Assembly: GCF_047496725.1 (NCBI RefSeq)
Contig: NC_132980.1
Location: 7,112,572-7,176,571 of the forward strand
Length of the DNA: 64,000 nucleotides
Reading direction: 5' to 3'
Source of the DNA: Anoplolepis gracilipes
Lineage: Eukaryota > Arthropoda > Insecta > Hymenoptera > Formicidae
Position 1 is the first letter of the stretch; each line of letters opens with the position of its first letter. The position numbers were made by a program, and so were the translations under genes. Below the pieces are notes generated by a model. It was not told the origin of the DNA. It made no database searches and saw only the letters and a list, made by a program, of their open reading frames with translations. Positions 27,063-38,810 of this stretch are shown in pieces.

Positions 27063-27634
27063 TTAAAGTTTTGTTAGCATCATGCCTATCTGTGCAATTG
27101 GCATAAAACGCTTTAGGATTGATTGTAACAACCAATTGATGTTCACCAACAAATTAAATATAAATACATAAAGATTCTCGAAAAAATTGAAATAGGGACT
27201 TCTTAGACTGGGAATAAAAACGAAAACTATCTGAGATAATTGATTGATATTCAGTAAAAGATTTCCTATTATCTTTGTCTTCATTAAACATGCCGATATA
27301 ATGCGAATATCGTATATGAGATATCGTGTATCGTCGTCATTGTTAGTATCATTTTTGCCATTGTTATTACCAGGGGTGACATTTGTATCATTTTTCTCAT
27401 TATTATCATCAGGATTAACGTTAGTATCATTTTTGCCATTGTCATTGTCATTGTTGGTACTTTTATTATTTGTGTCATTGTCATCGTCAGTATGAACACT
27501 GCTCTTATTTTTATTATCATCATCATTGCTACTACTGCTATCACTTTTAACATCATCATCGTCAGTGCTGGCAGCAATAGTATTATGAATCACATTATTG
27601 TCAGTAGTAACGTTGGTATCATTTTCTCTCGATG
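27063..27634 (-). CDS. Nested antisense gene, exon 2: Asn/Asp-rich region and hydrophobic C-terminus of a secreted protein
   Basis: This exon holds residues 27-216 of a predicted 216-aa protein; residue 27 (Ala) is split across the junction. The acceptor on the - strand is ATATATACTTTTTCAG. Residues 28-129 are very rich in Asn, Asp, Ser and Thr, with Asn-X-Thr sequons. Within them, residues 93-128 form three copies of a 13-residue unit (G/E)KNDTNV(N/T)P followed by four Asp/Asn/Gly residues. Residues 131-216 are hydrophobic to amphipathic and carry an internal duplication: NLLLNINQLSQ at 151-161 and NLLVNINWLLQ at 187-197, each followed by a Pro. The stop is TAA. I do not recognise the family. 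The architecture (secretory leader, polar repeat spacer, duplicated hydrophobic end) suggests a lineage-specific secreted precursor or structural protein. Confidence 0.65.
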
Positions 27635-27826
27635 CTGAAAAAGTATATATAAACTGTGTTAATCGTGTACGCAATTTTTGTAGGTACATTACAAGTAATT
27701 CTTATTAAAAATATATTTAATGTAATTATAAATATTATACTTAATTTCTGATGTGTAAATGAAAATTCGCAGTCAGCATTGCACGGGATTATTATTTTTC
27801 GAAGTGATTATTCTTGGAAAACTCAC

Positions 27827-27905
27827 CAGCCTTAACATTGATCACAGTAATTGCACTTAGTAGCAAGATCAGCATATATGTATTCAAGTATCTTTGTAGC
27901 CCCAT
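27827..27905 (-). CDS. Nested antisense gene, exon 1: signal peptide
   Basis: The ATG at 27905-27903 has a strong context (AAACATGG). It encodes MGLQRYLNTYMLILLLSAIT and then VINVKA, a typical signal peptide: short basic start, hydrophobic core LILLLSAITVI, and a Val-Lys-Ala cleavage motif just before the junction. The exon ends at G|GTGAGT (donor complementary to 27826-27821). One leftover base joins CA of exon 2 to give Ala27. Signal peptide, strong donor, correct phase, a matching acceptor 192 bp away and a TATA box upstream all agree. The gene lies wholly inside the 28-kb dnc intron, on the opposite strand. Confidence 0.7.
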
Positions 27906-27984
27906 GTTTTTCACTATTACGAACATAAGTAAATACTGGCGCAACAACGTACTGCACTAATGGACTGCACGCGCGTATTCGGCG

Positions 27985-27992
27985 TATTTATA
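27985..27992 (-). promoter_or_regulatory. TATA box of the nested antisense gene
   Basis: On the - strand this reads TATAAATA. A CAGT initiator-like sequence lies about 25 bases downstream (near 27965), followed by a leader of about 60 bases to the ATG at 27905. The arrangement is a textbook TATA-to-start spacing. Confidence 0.6.
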
Positions 27993-30725
27993 ACAATACC
28001 GATAATTATAATGCAGAACCATTATTTGTCTCTATCGCTTGACTATGTATATGTGACGTATACATATATTTGTTTCTGTACGTTTGCGCCTTTCATGTAA
28101 AATATTCCAAGTATTTCGCAATTCTTTCGTACAATAAATTTCTGAGACCTTCAAAGTAATTTTTCAGACAATTATGAAAATAGATAATTTAGTTCCGTTT
28201 GAACAAAGTTTAGAAATATTTATTTTGTGCCCTGAATAGTTTTGTTTTGAATATTTTCTGTGTATTTGTTTTTATTTTTATAAAAATCTATGCGATGCAT
28301 CATAGAAATTGAATAATCTTGAAAATTGTAAGAGATCATAATTCATTTAAAATTTTTATTCACGAAATTTTCTCTCTAAAATCTGTCTTTCGTACATTTT
28401 TGTATGATATATATATTATAAAATACACTTTAAGTTTTATAGTTAAATATTATCTCGATCGAGAAGTTTAATAGTTTCTTCTTAATTCAACTTTTTGAAA
28501 ATTTCCTCTTCGAAAATTGAGTGAACGACAAAAAATTCAATTTCCAGCAACTTTTCTACACTACTTTAAACTCAAAAGTTTGAATCATTTCGTACTTTTT
28601 ATCAACATCATTATCGTTTCCTGTCTTTCCGATAAGTTAACCGTTAAAAAGAACAAAATAGTTTTCTATTATTTTGTATGAAATTCTTTTTTGACGAAAT
28701 ATTTAGTAAAATTATAGGAAAAAGATATGTTATTAATTACAAAAATTTTAAATACAAGTTGAATATTGAATAATTTTTATCAGCTACATATCCATCGATT
28801 TTTCGTTTTACGCGAAAATATTTTATCTCATTTTCAAAACCTTGTTTTCACGAACTTGTTCATGAAAGACGTCACTTCTGGTGATTAAGAGTTTTGCAGG
28901 GAGTTCCATGACTTTTTGATAATCCTTGAAAATAAGCTGGACAATAACAAATCAAATAGGTCAATTTCTTCGTTGACCAACTTAGGAAAGGGAAGAGAGA
29001 GATTGCGAGAGAAACATCTCTGGGCTATATTTCGAAATCCATAATGTTGGCGTCTCGCCAGGAGACGTGGCGCCTGGCGTCGCGGCGCTCCATATATGAA
29101 CTTATTTCCTTGGTAAAGCTTGTGTTTATTTTTAACATGAGATAACAAAAATATGATAAAGTTTTGTTAAAATATAGTTTGAATAAATTGAATATAGCGA
29201 AGAGATTAACTTCTCTATGAAAAAAAAAAACAACTTTTTTTATTATGTATACTATTTATACTTTACACGCAAAAGTTGTTCTATTCCTATAATCGCTTTT
29301 GTTGAAGAAAAATATTTATTAAACAGTTTTTTTATAGATTAAATTTGCAATTTAAAAAAAAAGTACAATAAACATTCCATATATTTACATGCAAATATTT
29401 CGAGTGTAAAATCGCCATTTGGAAGATTCAGTTGACTTTAATTGTATTCAATTACTTGGCTTAAAAATAGTTGTTAATATATATATATATATATATTAAT
29501 ATATAATGCATATAAGTTTTTGTGCGAGCATGAGTTAACAGCTTTTATTATTAGGTGCAATCATTGCGGCGCCTTGCATTATTAATTCTGTCCTCATCTG
29601 TCGCCGACATGTCCTATTCGTGTGTCTAATGTATTATACCTCTTAGCTGAACATGAACACGCAGCGTAAGCGCCAGGTACCTCTTATAGTCATGTCGATA
29701 AACAGTTCCGACGTTAAAAAAAATATACCATTTACGCTCCTGACATCACGGTATGCAAAACGAAATACGTTCAGCAATTATAAACTTTGACAATAACGCT
29801 TTATGATAACATATCATAAGAAGCTTCTTTGCGAATATTGATAGCTATTTGTAAGTCCATATTTTTTGGTTGTAGAATGATAAGTTATTATGTAATATCT
29901 AATTACATAATACGAGTGAAGACGTGGGCGCCGCACTGAATATCGAACATATCTTTGTGCATTTTTTTATCTGTTTATCTGAAATCTTTATCTCTATTTT
30001 ATTTACTTATCTTGAATATAAATAAGAGAAGAAGAGGGAAGTTGTCATGTAAGAAGTCGCATTCAATTGCGTTTTAAAAGCACATACTTCAAACTTGTTG
30101 AATGTTGTGCGCAAATTACGATATGATATAAATGATAAAAAATGTTTAAATAAATGATATGAATTGTATATTAATAAGCTTATAATTTTGTAATTTTTAT
30201 ACGTGACAGGCAAATCATTCTCTATATTAATGAAACTCGCCAAGTAAATATTTTTCTTCTTATAAATTCTTGTAAATTTACGTAAAATATTTTCGTAAAT
30301 CATAAATTTAATATGGTTACTTTTTATGGCTTATTATTAATTTCTGGCATATGATTATATATAATTAGCATTTAATATAAACAACTGTGATATATGATCT
30401 GTGTGCTGTTTTTCCTCATTTGTTTATCTATAATTTTTATCGAAAAATATATCATATTACAGTTGTGTTTTTTCGCGGACAGTTTTGCTTGATAATACAT
30501 TTGATAAAACGAAATAAATGATGCGATGATAATTTGATTAAAGTATCGTGTTTATAAATATTATTAATTATCGAATAAACAATTGTGAATATTATTGTCA
30601 GTGATAATCATTGGCGGACTGTAAAAATGATGATACAATTTCTGTTTATAAAAACAAGCAACTGTAAAAAAATTTCCAAGTAATTGCAACTCCCGAATCG
30701 AACAAACAAAACGCAAATTTATGAA

Positions 30726-30758
<33 letters not shown>

Positions 30759-33141
30759 TTCTTTCTTTCTCTTCGCCTGAAAAAAATTGTTCCCAAAATC
30801 ATTAATGTAAGCGCCCGAAATATTCAACACTTGATTTATATGATCTGTAGACGCGTACGTTGCAATTTGTTTAAACGTCGATCGAGACGTTTACGTTATC
30901 ATGTGTGTACATCTAGATTTCTCCTTTCGTTTTATTTGGTTCAAATATTTCTTTTGGCGCAAAAGTAAGAGCTGTCTTATATTACGCTGTTTTGAGGAGC
31001 TATTAAAAAATAAGTAGCATTCGCTCTCGATCGAAGAGGAATGTCTGACAGGTGTGAGAAAAAAATACGTAGAAAGCCTATATAAATCGCTTTTACTTCT
31101 TTGAAACAAGAAATTATTTTCACTATATCGTATAAAGGCCGGATGTTACTACTTGTTTCACTTGTTGATGATTCTGAAATTGACGCTGACCATTCGCTAT
31201 GCGACTACGAATCCGGAAGATCGTAAAAAAACAAACAACGATAATAAATTGGATTAAATCTCTTAAAGTCTTAAAGAAAAAGCTATACTTTGTCTCTCGT
31301 TATATGTTAATGTTTTTTCTTAAGTTTAATTTTTATTATATATTAAAATGAGAGAGAAAGAAAAAACCCAAAGACATTTTTGTCCACTTTATTTTTCTAC
31401 TAATCTTGTATAGATTTTATGTATACGAATTTTTATCAGCATTTTCCTAAACGCATGTTTAACAAAATTATTTTAGATATAACGGAGCTATCAGCTTCCA
31501 GACATTATTATGGTAGAAGACTTTTACAGACCAAAGATAACGAGAGTAGCAAATACACGATAAATGACGTAAATGTTGCCTGAAGTTCTTGGGACGAGAT
31601 CTTTTATTCGCGTAGCACGCTCATCCTCAAGACAAATCACTATGATTATTATCTTTATGATACATCGATTTATTGCTATCATTTGCGTTTTCCGTGCAAA
31701 TGGATGAATTGAGTGTAAATTGTATGAATGTTGCAAGCGATAGTTATGACACATTTGCATCTAAGACGTGACTATCATCTTTAATATACGTAATACAATT
31801 GCGCGATGCATTATCGATCGTATTTGAATGTTGTAATTGAAGCAAAATCGATATTGTATAATTCATATAGATACAATATATACAATATTCGTCTTCTGGT
31901 TATAATCACATAATGAGATTTTTTTAAATTTCCGTAATGTGTTATAGCATCTCATAAATAACTTTTATAACAGAAATCTTTTAAAGATTCTTTTATAAAA
32001 ATGTCTTTTGCATTTTAATTACTTGTTTATTTAGCTTGGTAATTATTACAAATTTTTCTCTTATATCTTATAATTTTATTAGTTCTCTTTCTCATGTATG
32101 TTTTTCTTCTTTTCCTCTCTTTCCTCCTTATTTCGAAAAATTATATAAAAGCATATTGCGGGAGATACGCTTTCTGAGATCTTTTATTAGATAATATTAA
32201 TGGAAAAGGCGATATATGATCGTGCTCGCTTTTACCTTTGAAAACCGGCTTTGGGGATTGATTGTCTCCGCCGTAAGATTCATGACTTTAATGTCATGGA
32301 TGAATTATTATCTGTAAATTTAGTGACGTTAAGTGATAGCAGAGAAAAAGAGAGAGAGATTCAAATACACATAAACTGCATATGCAACGTAAAAAGCAAA
32401 TGTGCTCTTTTTTACATAATGAAAATTTCTTAGATAGTTGACTTTGCCCTCTCAATGATGCACATTGTTTTTTTTATTCCATATCTTTATATAACATGTA
32501 TTAACTGCACACAACATTATCTATAACATTATAAAATATTACTTATTCAAATGCCGCAAATATTAATTATATGCGATTTAAATGTATATAAAATTGAATT
32601 ATATGACATAAACGATGTAAAAAAATCAGAGAGGATGTAAGAGAAAATTGCGAGAGATTTATTCTTGGCTTTTATATAGGTAAGACTAATCAATGGCTTC
32701 TAGTTATGCTCCATTTTTTTGATTAATTTTATCTCTTATGCCGATAATAAAGGAGGGTCTTTTGAGAGATGTTCTTGTAACATACACAACAGATAGTTAT
32801 TAATCGTTCCTCGCGTAAACAGATCTGGCGATGTGTGCGAGTACACACATGGATATACGAAGATAACATGACAAGCAGTACGTAAATAGGAAAATCGATG
32901 TAGCTGTTCTTACCAAATAACGAATTTCATCTCCATTCATGTGAATCGCTTCTTTCAGCTTCTATTTTTGTCTTTCAATAACTCAGAATCTTTGTTTATT
33001 TAATATTTTTGAAAATTTAATCTTTTCCTCTTGTGGATTTTTGTAATAATATTTTTGTTTATTTTGTTATCATCTCTTTGCTATCAATAATTTTAGCAAC
33101 ATTGTTATTAAATTAATAAACGACGTTGAATTATATAAAAA

Positions 33142-33147
<6 letters not shown>

Positions 33148-33182
<35 letters not shown>
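33148..33182. repeat. (AT)n microsatellite
   Basis: About 17 AT units in the large dnc intron. Confidence 0.95.
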
Positions 33183-33188
<6 letters not shown>

Positions 33189-34081
33189 TTTTATTTAAAA
33201 AATAATTAATTTTTTTCGTGTATGCGTTTTTCTTTTTTTAGCGTTATATGTATTCACACGTGTCGCCGTTACAAGTCGACGGGATTATAGGTTGCTTGGT
33301 TTTATTATAGATATCAACAGATATATATACTTTTGTTATTGAATTTCAAAGATTGATTTATTTTATCATTCTGATTTTTGTCGTTACGTTCAGCATAAAC
33401 CTAGAATGCATTCATACAGTTCAACGAATGAAATTTGTAATAGGATGCGTGACGATGCGTAAATCGTTATAGATATCAATAAGAAATTATTCAGTTTTTT
33501 TTTTCCGATAAAATATCTCTCGCACATTATTCATACAAAACATAAAAATTTGTTTTCTGAAGTTGTCAATTTTAATCAACTTTCAGAGTCTACCGATTAA
33601 TTGCCGTCTTCGCAGATATTGTAATATCTTTTTTTTAATTTTGTAAACATAACAAGCCTTATTAATGATTTAATTGCTTTATTTGATTGTTGTATTTTAG
33701 TAAACAAGAAAAAAAAATTCGGAAAATATAATTCAGACGATTATTAATTATTTTTCCTTGCGTTTTTTTGTGTAGGTGTTTTTTACAATATATAAAACTG
33801 GAAATACCGGTTTTATGAGATATTCTAAATTGCTTCAGCTATTTATTTATCCTGTAATTCGTTTGCCATAAATGATCATTTAAATATCGACGCGTACCGA
33901 ACAGAATGTCTCAGTTCGATGAATTGTGGAAAGGATTGTGGAAAATAATGAAATAAACAATTAATTGCCTTGAGTACGTCACTATTATTTTGATGACAAG
34001 AGTTATTTTCAGTCGCCCTTTATTCGTGTACAATATACTCTACAATTTAATGGTAACTGCGTTGCAATTCGACTATAATGG

Positions 34082-34100
34082 CACGTGAAAGATACACGTG
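34082..34100 (+). promoter_or_regulatory. Two CACGTG E-boxes spaced by 7 bp
   Basis: Canonical E-boxes at 34082-34087 and 34095-34100 are separated by AAAGATA. Tandem E-boxes with 6-7 bp spacing are the known preferred layout for CLOCK/CYCLE (BMAL1) dimers. The site lies just before a long (TA)n tract. Function here is conjecture. Confidence 0.3.
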
Positions 34101-34106
34101 GAAAGA

Positions 34107-34107
<1 letters not shown>

Positions 34108-34150
<43 letters not shown>
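34108..34150. repeat. (TA)n microsatellite, 43 bp
   Basis: About 21 uninterrupted units, directly downstream of the E-box pair. Confidence 0.95.
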
Positions 34151-34152
<2 letters not shown>

Positions 34153-37100
34153 TTAATGTAGATGTAACCATTGCTCTCTCGCGCATGTAAAAGAATATTT
34201 TGATACCGCTAGCTATCGCAAGTAAATTAAATCCCGCAAGTTTCACAATTAAATTAATTAATATACAATCGATAAAAAATACAATGGTATTATTTATATA
34301 CTCGTACAGAATTAATAATTATTGATTTGAAAAGTACATTCAAAGCGTGGAATTTAATTTTTTAACGCATCGAACGAATCGATAGAATTGCCTTGATAGA
34401 AATAAATAATGATTAATGGAAAAATAAATAAAAAACCGGGTGTAAGAACTGCGTATTTTTTTTTTATTAATGTAATCAAGTATTAATGAGGTTATAAATG
34501 ACAATGATATACTTTATATTCAGCGAATAATGGATACGTGTCACACAAACATGTCATATAGGTTCTAACAATAGTTAAATATTACACATTTATTATAGAT
34601 CATTTTAATGTTCAATATAACGAATTAGATTTCGATAAAAATTGCGCGACACGCTTATCTCATTTATATGTTCTCGTGAATAGCACGTTTTATCCAAGCA
34701 TCCATTATCTTCCGGTCGCTTCCATCTCAAGGACCAACGTCATCATCGTCATTCACACACTATTGTGTATGCGCGCTATAATTTCCGACTATACCAACAT
34801 GCAAGTGATAGCTCTTATCTCCCGACATGGTTGTTGCACCGAGACTGCATGTCAGTCTCGCGATGGTTTGCGATTAATTTATAACGGTGTTGTTACTCTG
34901 AATCCACTGCGAGAAGAAACCATCTACTCGAACCGCATACAAAATCACACAGCTATGACGTTCTCGAAATAGTCGGGATCTGTTTTGATCTCGAATCTTC
35001 TCATCAGGCTACGATCTCGTGCAAGAAGTCGCTTTCATTCCAAAAGTCACATTCGCCGCATGATTAAGCGTTGAAATATCACATCCTCAAGTATCTTTAT
35101 CTTTCACGTTTAAGTTTAGCTAAATTTTCAAAGTAAATGCGGATTTCTCTTTTGCTGTATTTAGATGCTTGAAATTTCTTGGGGTACGTTGGAGTATAAC
35201 TCACAAGTTTATTAATATTATATTCTTGTGTTGTTATCTCTGATAAGCGGACATGTTAAAAGTATTTCTGTATAAATAGTAGCATATTTTAAACCTGTTT
35301 GTGCGGTATTATTATTATGAGATGAATATAGAATATTTCTAATGAGTCGTATAATCATTCCGATTGACCGTGTTCTCGCTTTTTCTCATCACAACAAGTT
35401 CAATCGCAATTATTGCAAGATGCTATTGCGATTAAATAAAGATCTTCTTCGAAAATCTTTTCACTGCTCAAAAATACTTGACTGTATAAGCCAATATAAA
35501 TTTGTCTTGTAATAATTTTTCTAACAAAATAATTTTATTTAGAAGATATGGAGATTTTTACTTATGAAAAGTTAAACATAATTATCAAGGCAAGCTGTTT
35601 ACGACTGATAAGTAAGACGTTTAGATGTAAAATGTTTTCTTTTTCTATGAGATATGAAGATTTAATATTAATATAAATAAAGATAGGATCATAAAAGCAA
35701 CAATTTTTGTCATCAAACCACAAAATTAGTCAATTGATTTTTTAGCATATAAAAATTATACAAAAATTATTAAGTTAATTTTATGTAAAATTTGTTAAAA
35801 GATAAAAAATAAACATGAGATGAAATTATGTATATTCAGTATTATGTAAAAATGAATAGCGTTATCGACAACAGCTCGATGTGACTTCCCGTTCCGGCGA
35901 CATCATCAATCGAAATATTGAGCAGCGAGATTGCGTGATCGGATGTATTAGACACATGGCAATCTGATCCTATTTATGAACCTCGTGATGCTTGTTTAGT
36001 TATTGTACACAATAAGTAGCCGATGTCCGCATGCGGCACGTGCCCAGTTCGTGAACAGCTGCTAGACAATAATAGAGACATATTGACGTGCTATCGTTTC
36101 ATTCTTCATATACGCCAGATTTAAACAGCGTTATTAAGCAATCGAGGGTCCAGTAAGTTTCAATAAAATGTAATGAAAGATATAAAACAAATAGATTGAT
36201 ACTTGCAAGTGGTTCTATTGTGTTCGCGAAATGTCAATTGTTGAGAGCATCGAGGCGAATTTTTTGTTATACATTTGCATGAGAATAAAATTGCATGTTC
36301 AATTATGCAGGCATGCAACACGTTTGGAATTTTTCCGTCTGCTCATAAAAAAACGACAGTCTATAGAGCACAGGAGGAATTTTACCGGCGGGAATATCGT
36401 AGCGTTTCGCGACAATAGGGAGATTATATTATGCGTGTTCATCGCGATTATCTTCCGAACATTGTAGTTGTAATTAATTATTCAGATGACACATACATGA
36501 ATACACACCAACGTCTATGTCGAGGATTTTTCGAGGAAATATCGGAATAAGCCACTGGGAAACGAGACGATATTTGTCAATAGTTACATAACATCTGTGA
36601 AAAAAGACTTCCTTGAGACAAGGACATTGAGATTATAATGACTGTATCCTCGAAAGTTTTTGTACATGTCATGCGGAAACACGAGCAGACACATTAAAAT
36701 ATTGAAATATATTCCGAAATTAAAATATTAGAATGTATTTCCGAAAGAAATTATTATAGCTCGTTTTTACGATAAAATAATATTTGCTTTAACGTGCATT
36801 GCCATCATTTGTCGACGTAATTTGTAACTTGTATCTATCTTAAGAGGAAATTAGAGAAATTTAAATTGACGTATATACAAGAGATAATGGAACATATTTC
36901 AAAACAAATTGAAATGTAGCTATATATAAAAATCATCAATCACGCTTGCGTTTGTGTCGGTATCATTTATTATATAATTTGCATGCGCACGTCAACAGAC
37001 AAGCGGAAATCAGATATTATAAGGAGAAGGAATGTCGCTTTGGATCTAGAAAATTCATTTTACTTCAAACGCTTTGCCAACGCTTGTCGAAGGTTTATCG

Positions 37101-38029
37101 ATCAGTGATACACTTCAAGGAGAAACTAGAAATTGAGGAAGATATTATATTACGATGATAAAGATTGGTTGATGGTCAATCTTCTTGATAATTTCCGTTT
37201 GACGGGGATTGATATTTTTAGGAAGGTTAATCGTTGACAGAAAAAACATATCTTAAAGACATGTCTTTCCTCCTTCAGAGAGATGTTGGAAGAAATATAT
37301 TATGGCTCTCTTGAAAGTATGCCGAAGATAAATTGATCGTACATACTTGAACTTGCTTGAGTTTCTTCTAAATTTATTATGTTACGCTTAAAGCTGGTTT
37401 AAGATTATATAACTGATATGCAATATTTCGCAATATCATTTATGTATCGTAACTATACCATATTTGCATATGTAATGACTGAAGTTATTCTATGGCGTCG
37501 GAAATGAATGTGCAATCTTGTAACGGATCGGAAAATTGAAATGTTTGCTTTTTATTACCGGCGTTCTACTGAAATTAAATGCTGGCAGATAAGAATATCT
37601 ACTGATCTACTCTAATGGAAGATGCACGAGTTTCATTGAATTTACTGTTTCAAGATGCTATCTCGCATCGTGTAGGCTTCAGGAATACCGTTATTAATAA
37701 TATACATATAATGATAGCACTCATGACTACTTAATAATTTAGCGAACTGTTTCTAAATCCGTATCAATGTGATATCAGTTTAATCTAGGTTTACGTAAGT
37801 TATAAACTCAGTCATTATTATTTCGCACATACATATTACTGCAAAAATACGTATTATATTATCAGAGAGACTATAATCGTCTCCTTCGTTAATTTTTAAG
37901 TGCCATCCGTTCGCGATAATGTAATAAACAACATATTCATATATATATATATGCTGGAAATGAAATATGAAATTGGCACTAAACGCTCGTGTAATACTTG
38001 AAATTGTATTTTAACCGCGTACGATCGTC

Positions 38030-38420
38030 GTGTTAAAAAACACTGGCGATAACGGCACCACCGATAACCGGATAGAACGTGGAGCGTTAAAAATAAGCGA
38101 AATAGTTCATTACCGTGACCTTCTTTCACCCATCAGAAGGAGGAACTGGGCTATTTCTGACGACAGCGGAGCCCACATGCATCGGCTGCAACGGATCGAT
38201 AATCCGTCGCTTCTCACGAGGGACATTCATGTTTTTCGTCACCGATGCGTTAGGTGCATCGATGGTGCTTCCTCCTCCTCAAGCTAGGACACGTTGTTTG
38301 CTTGCGCGTTAATGCGTGCGTGCCACGCACGCGTCTTGCACGCGGGCGAGCGCATAATGCGGGACGCACGTTATTGTCGCCGCGAAATTGTCACTTTCTC
38401 GCTTCTCGCCAAGCGAGAGA
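38030..38420. other. GC-rich block with several overlapping open frames in the dnc intron
   Basis: GC and CpG content rise sharply here. Plus-strand frames are open at 38030-38287 and 38115-38312. On the - strand the stretch opposite 38125-38280 is also open, running from GGGSTIDAPNASV to NSPVPPSDG and bounded by stops. No frame matches a family I know, and none has a convincing start or splice-site pair. An old pseudogene or transposon fragment, or a regulatory CpG island, are both possible. A 9-bp-arm hairpin sits at 38314-38332. Confidence 0.3.
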
Positions 38421-38526
38421 ATGCGCGAGACTCTATTTTTAATACTCGAGAGTTCGTTGTAACAAACATAAAGAGATTGCCTCAAGATCGCTTTAAGTTG
38501 ATAACGCTCGACTTTTGCGAAAATAA

Positions 38527-38549
38527 ATTGGCCGGTTTTTTTTTTTTTT
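38527..38549. repeat. Poly(T)-rich tract
   Basis: More than 20 T, then C and a further T run. Confidence 0.9.
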
Positions 38550-38790
38550 TTTTTTTTTCTTTTTTATACCTGGAAGTTTGATATTTATACCTGGATTCTT
38601 CCACGATTCTATAGAAGGCAAATATCTGTATATATTCTTTTTTTCCTGAAAATTTAAGAGATGCATAACAGCACTTTTGTGATAAATATTTCTGTTACAC
38701 ATATTTCTCGATGCATCGTGACGTGAAGGTATAAAAATGAAATGGAAGCAAAACACACTTTAGTTTAGTTACATATTACTTTGAACATAA

Positions 38791-38810
38791 ACTCATCAAT
38801 ATTGATGAGT
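38791..38810. repeat. Perfect 20-bp palindrome
   Basis: ACTCATCAATATTGATGAGT reads identically on both strands. It is long enough to be unusual by chance and could be a symmetric protein-binding site. Confidence 0.9.

Noticed and set aside
28885..29148. Minus-strand frame possibly from a retroelement
   Set aside because: A faint Tyr-Gly-Ala-Pro resemblance to retroelement polymerase tails is too weak, and flanking sequence shows no element structure.
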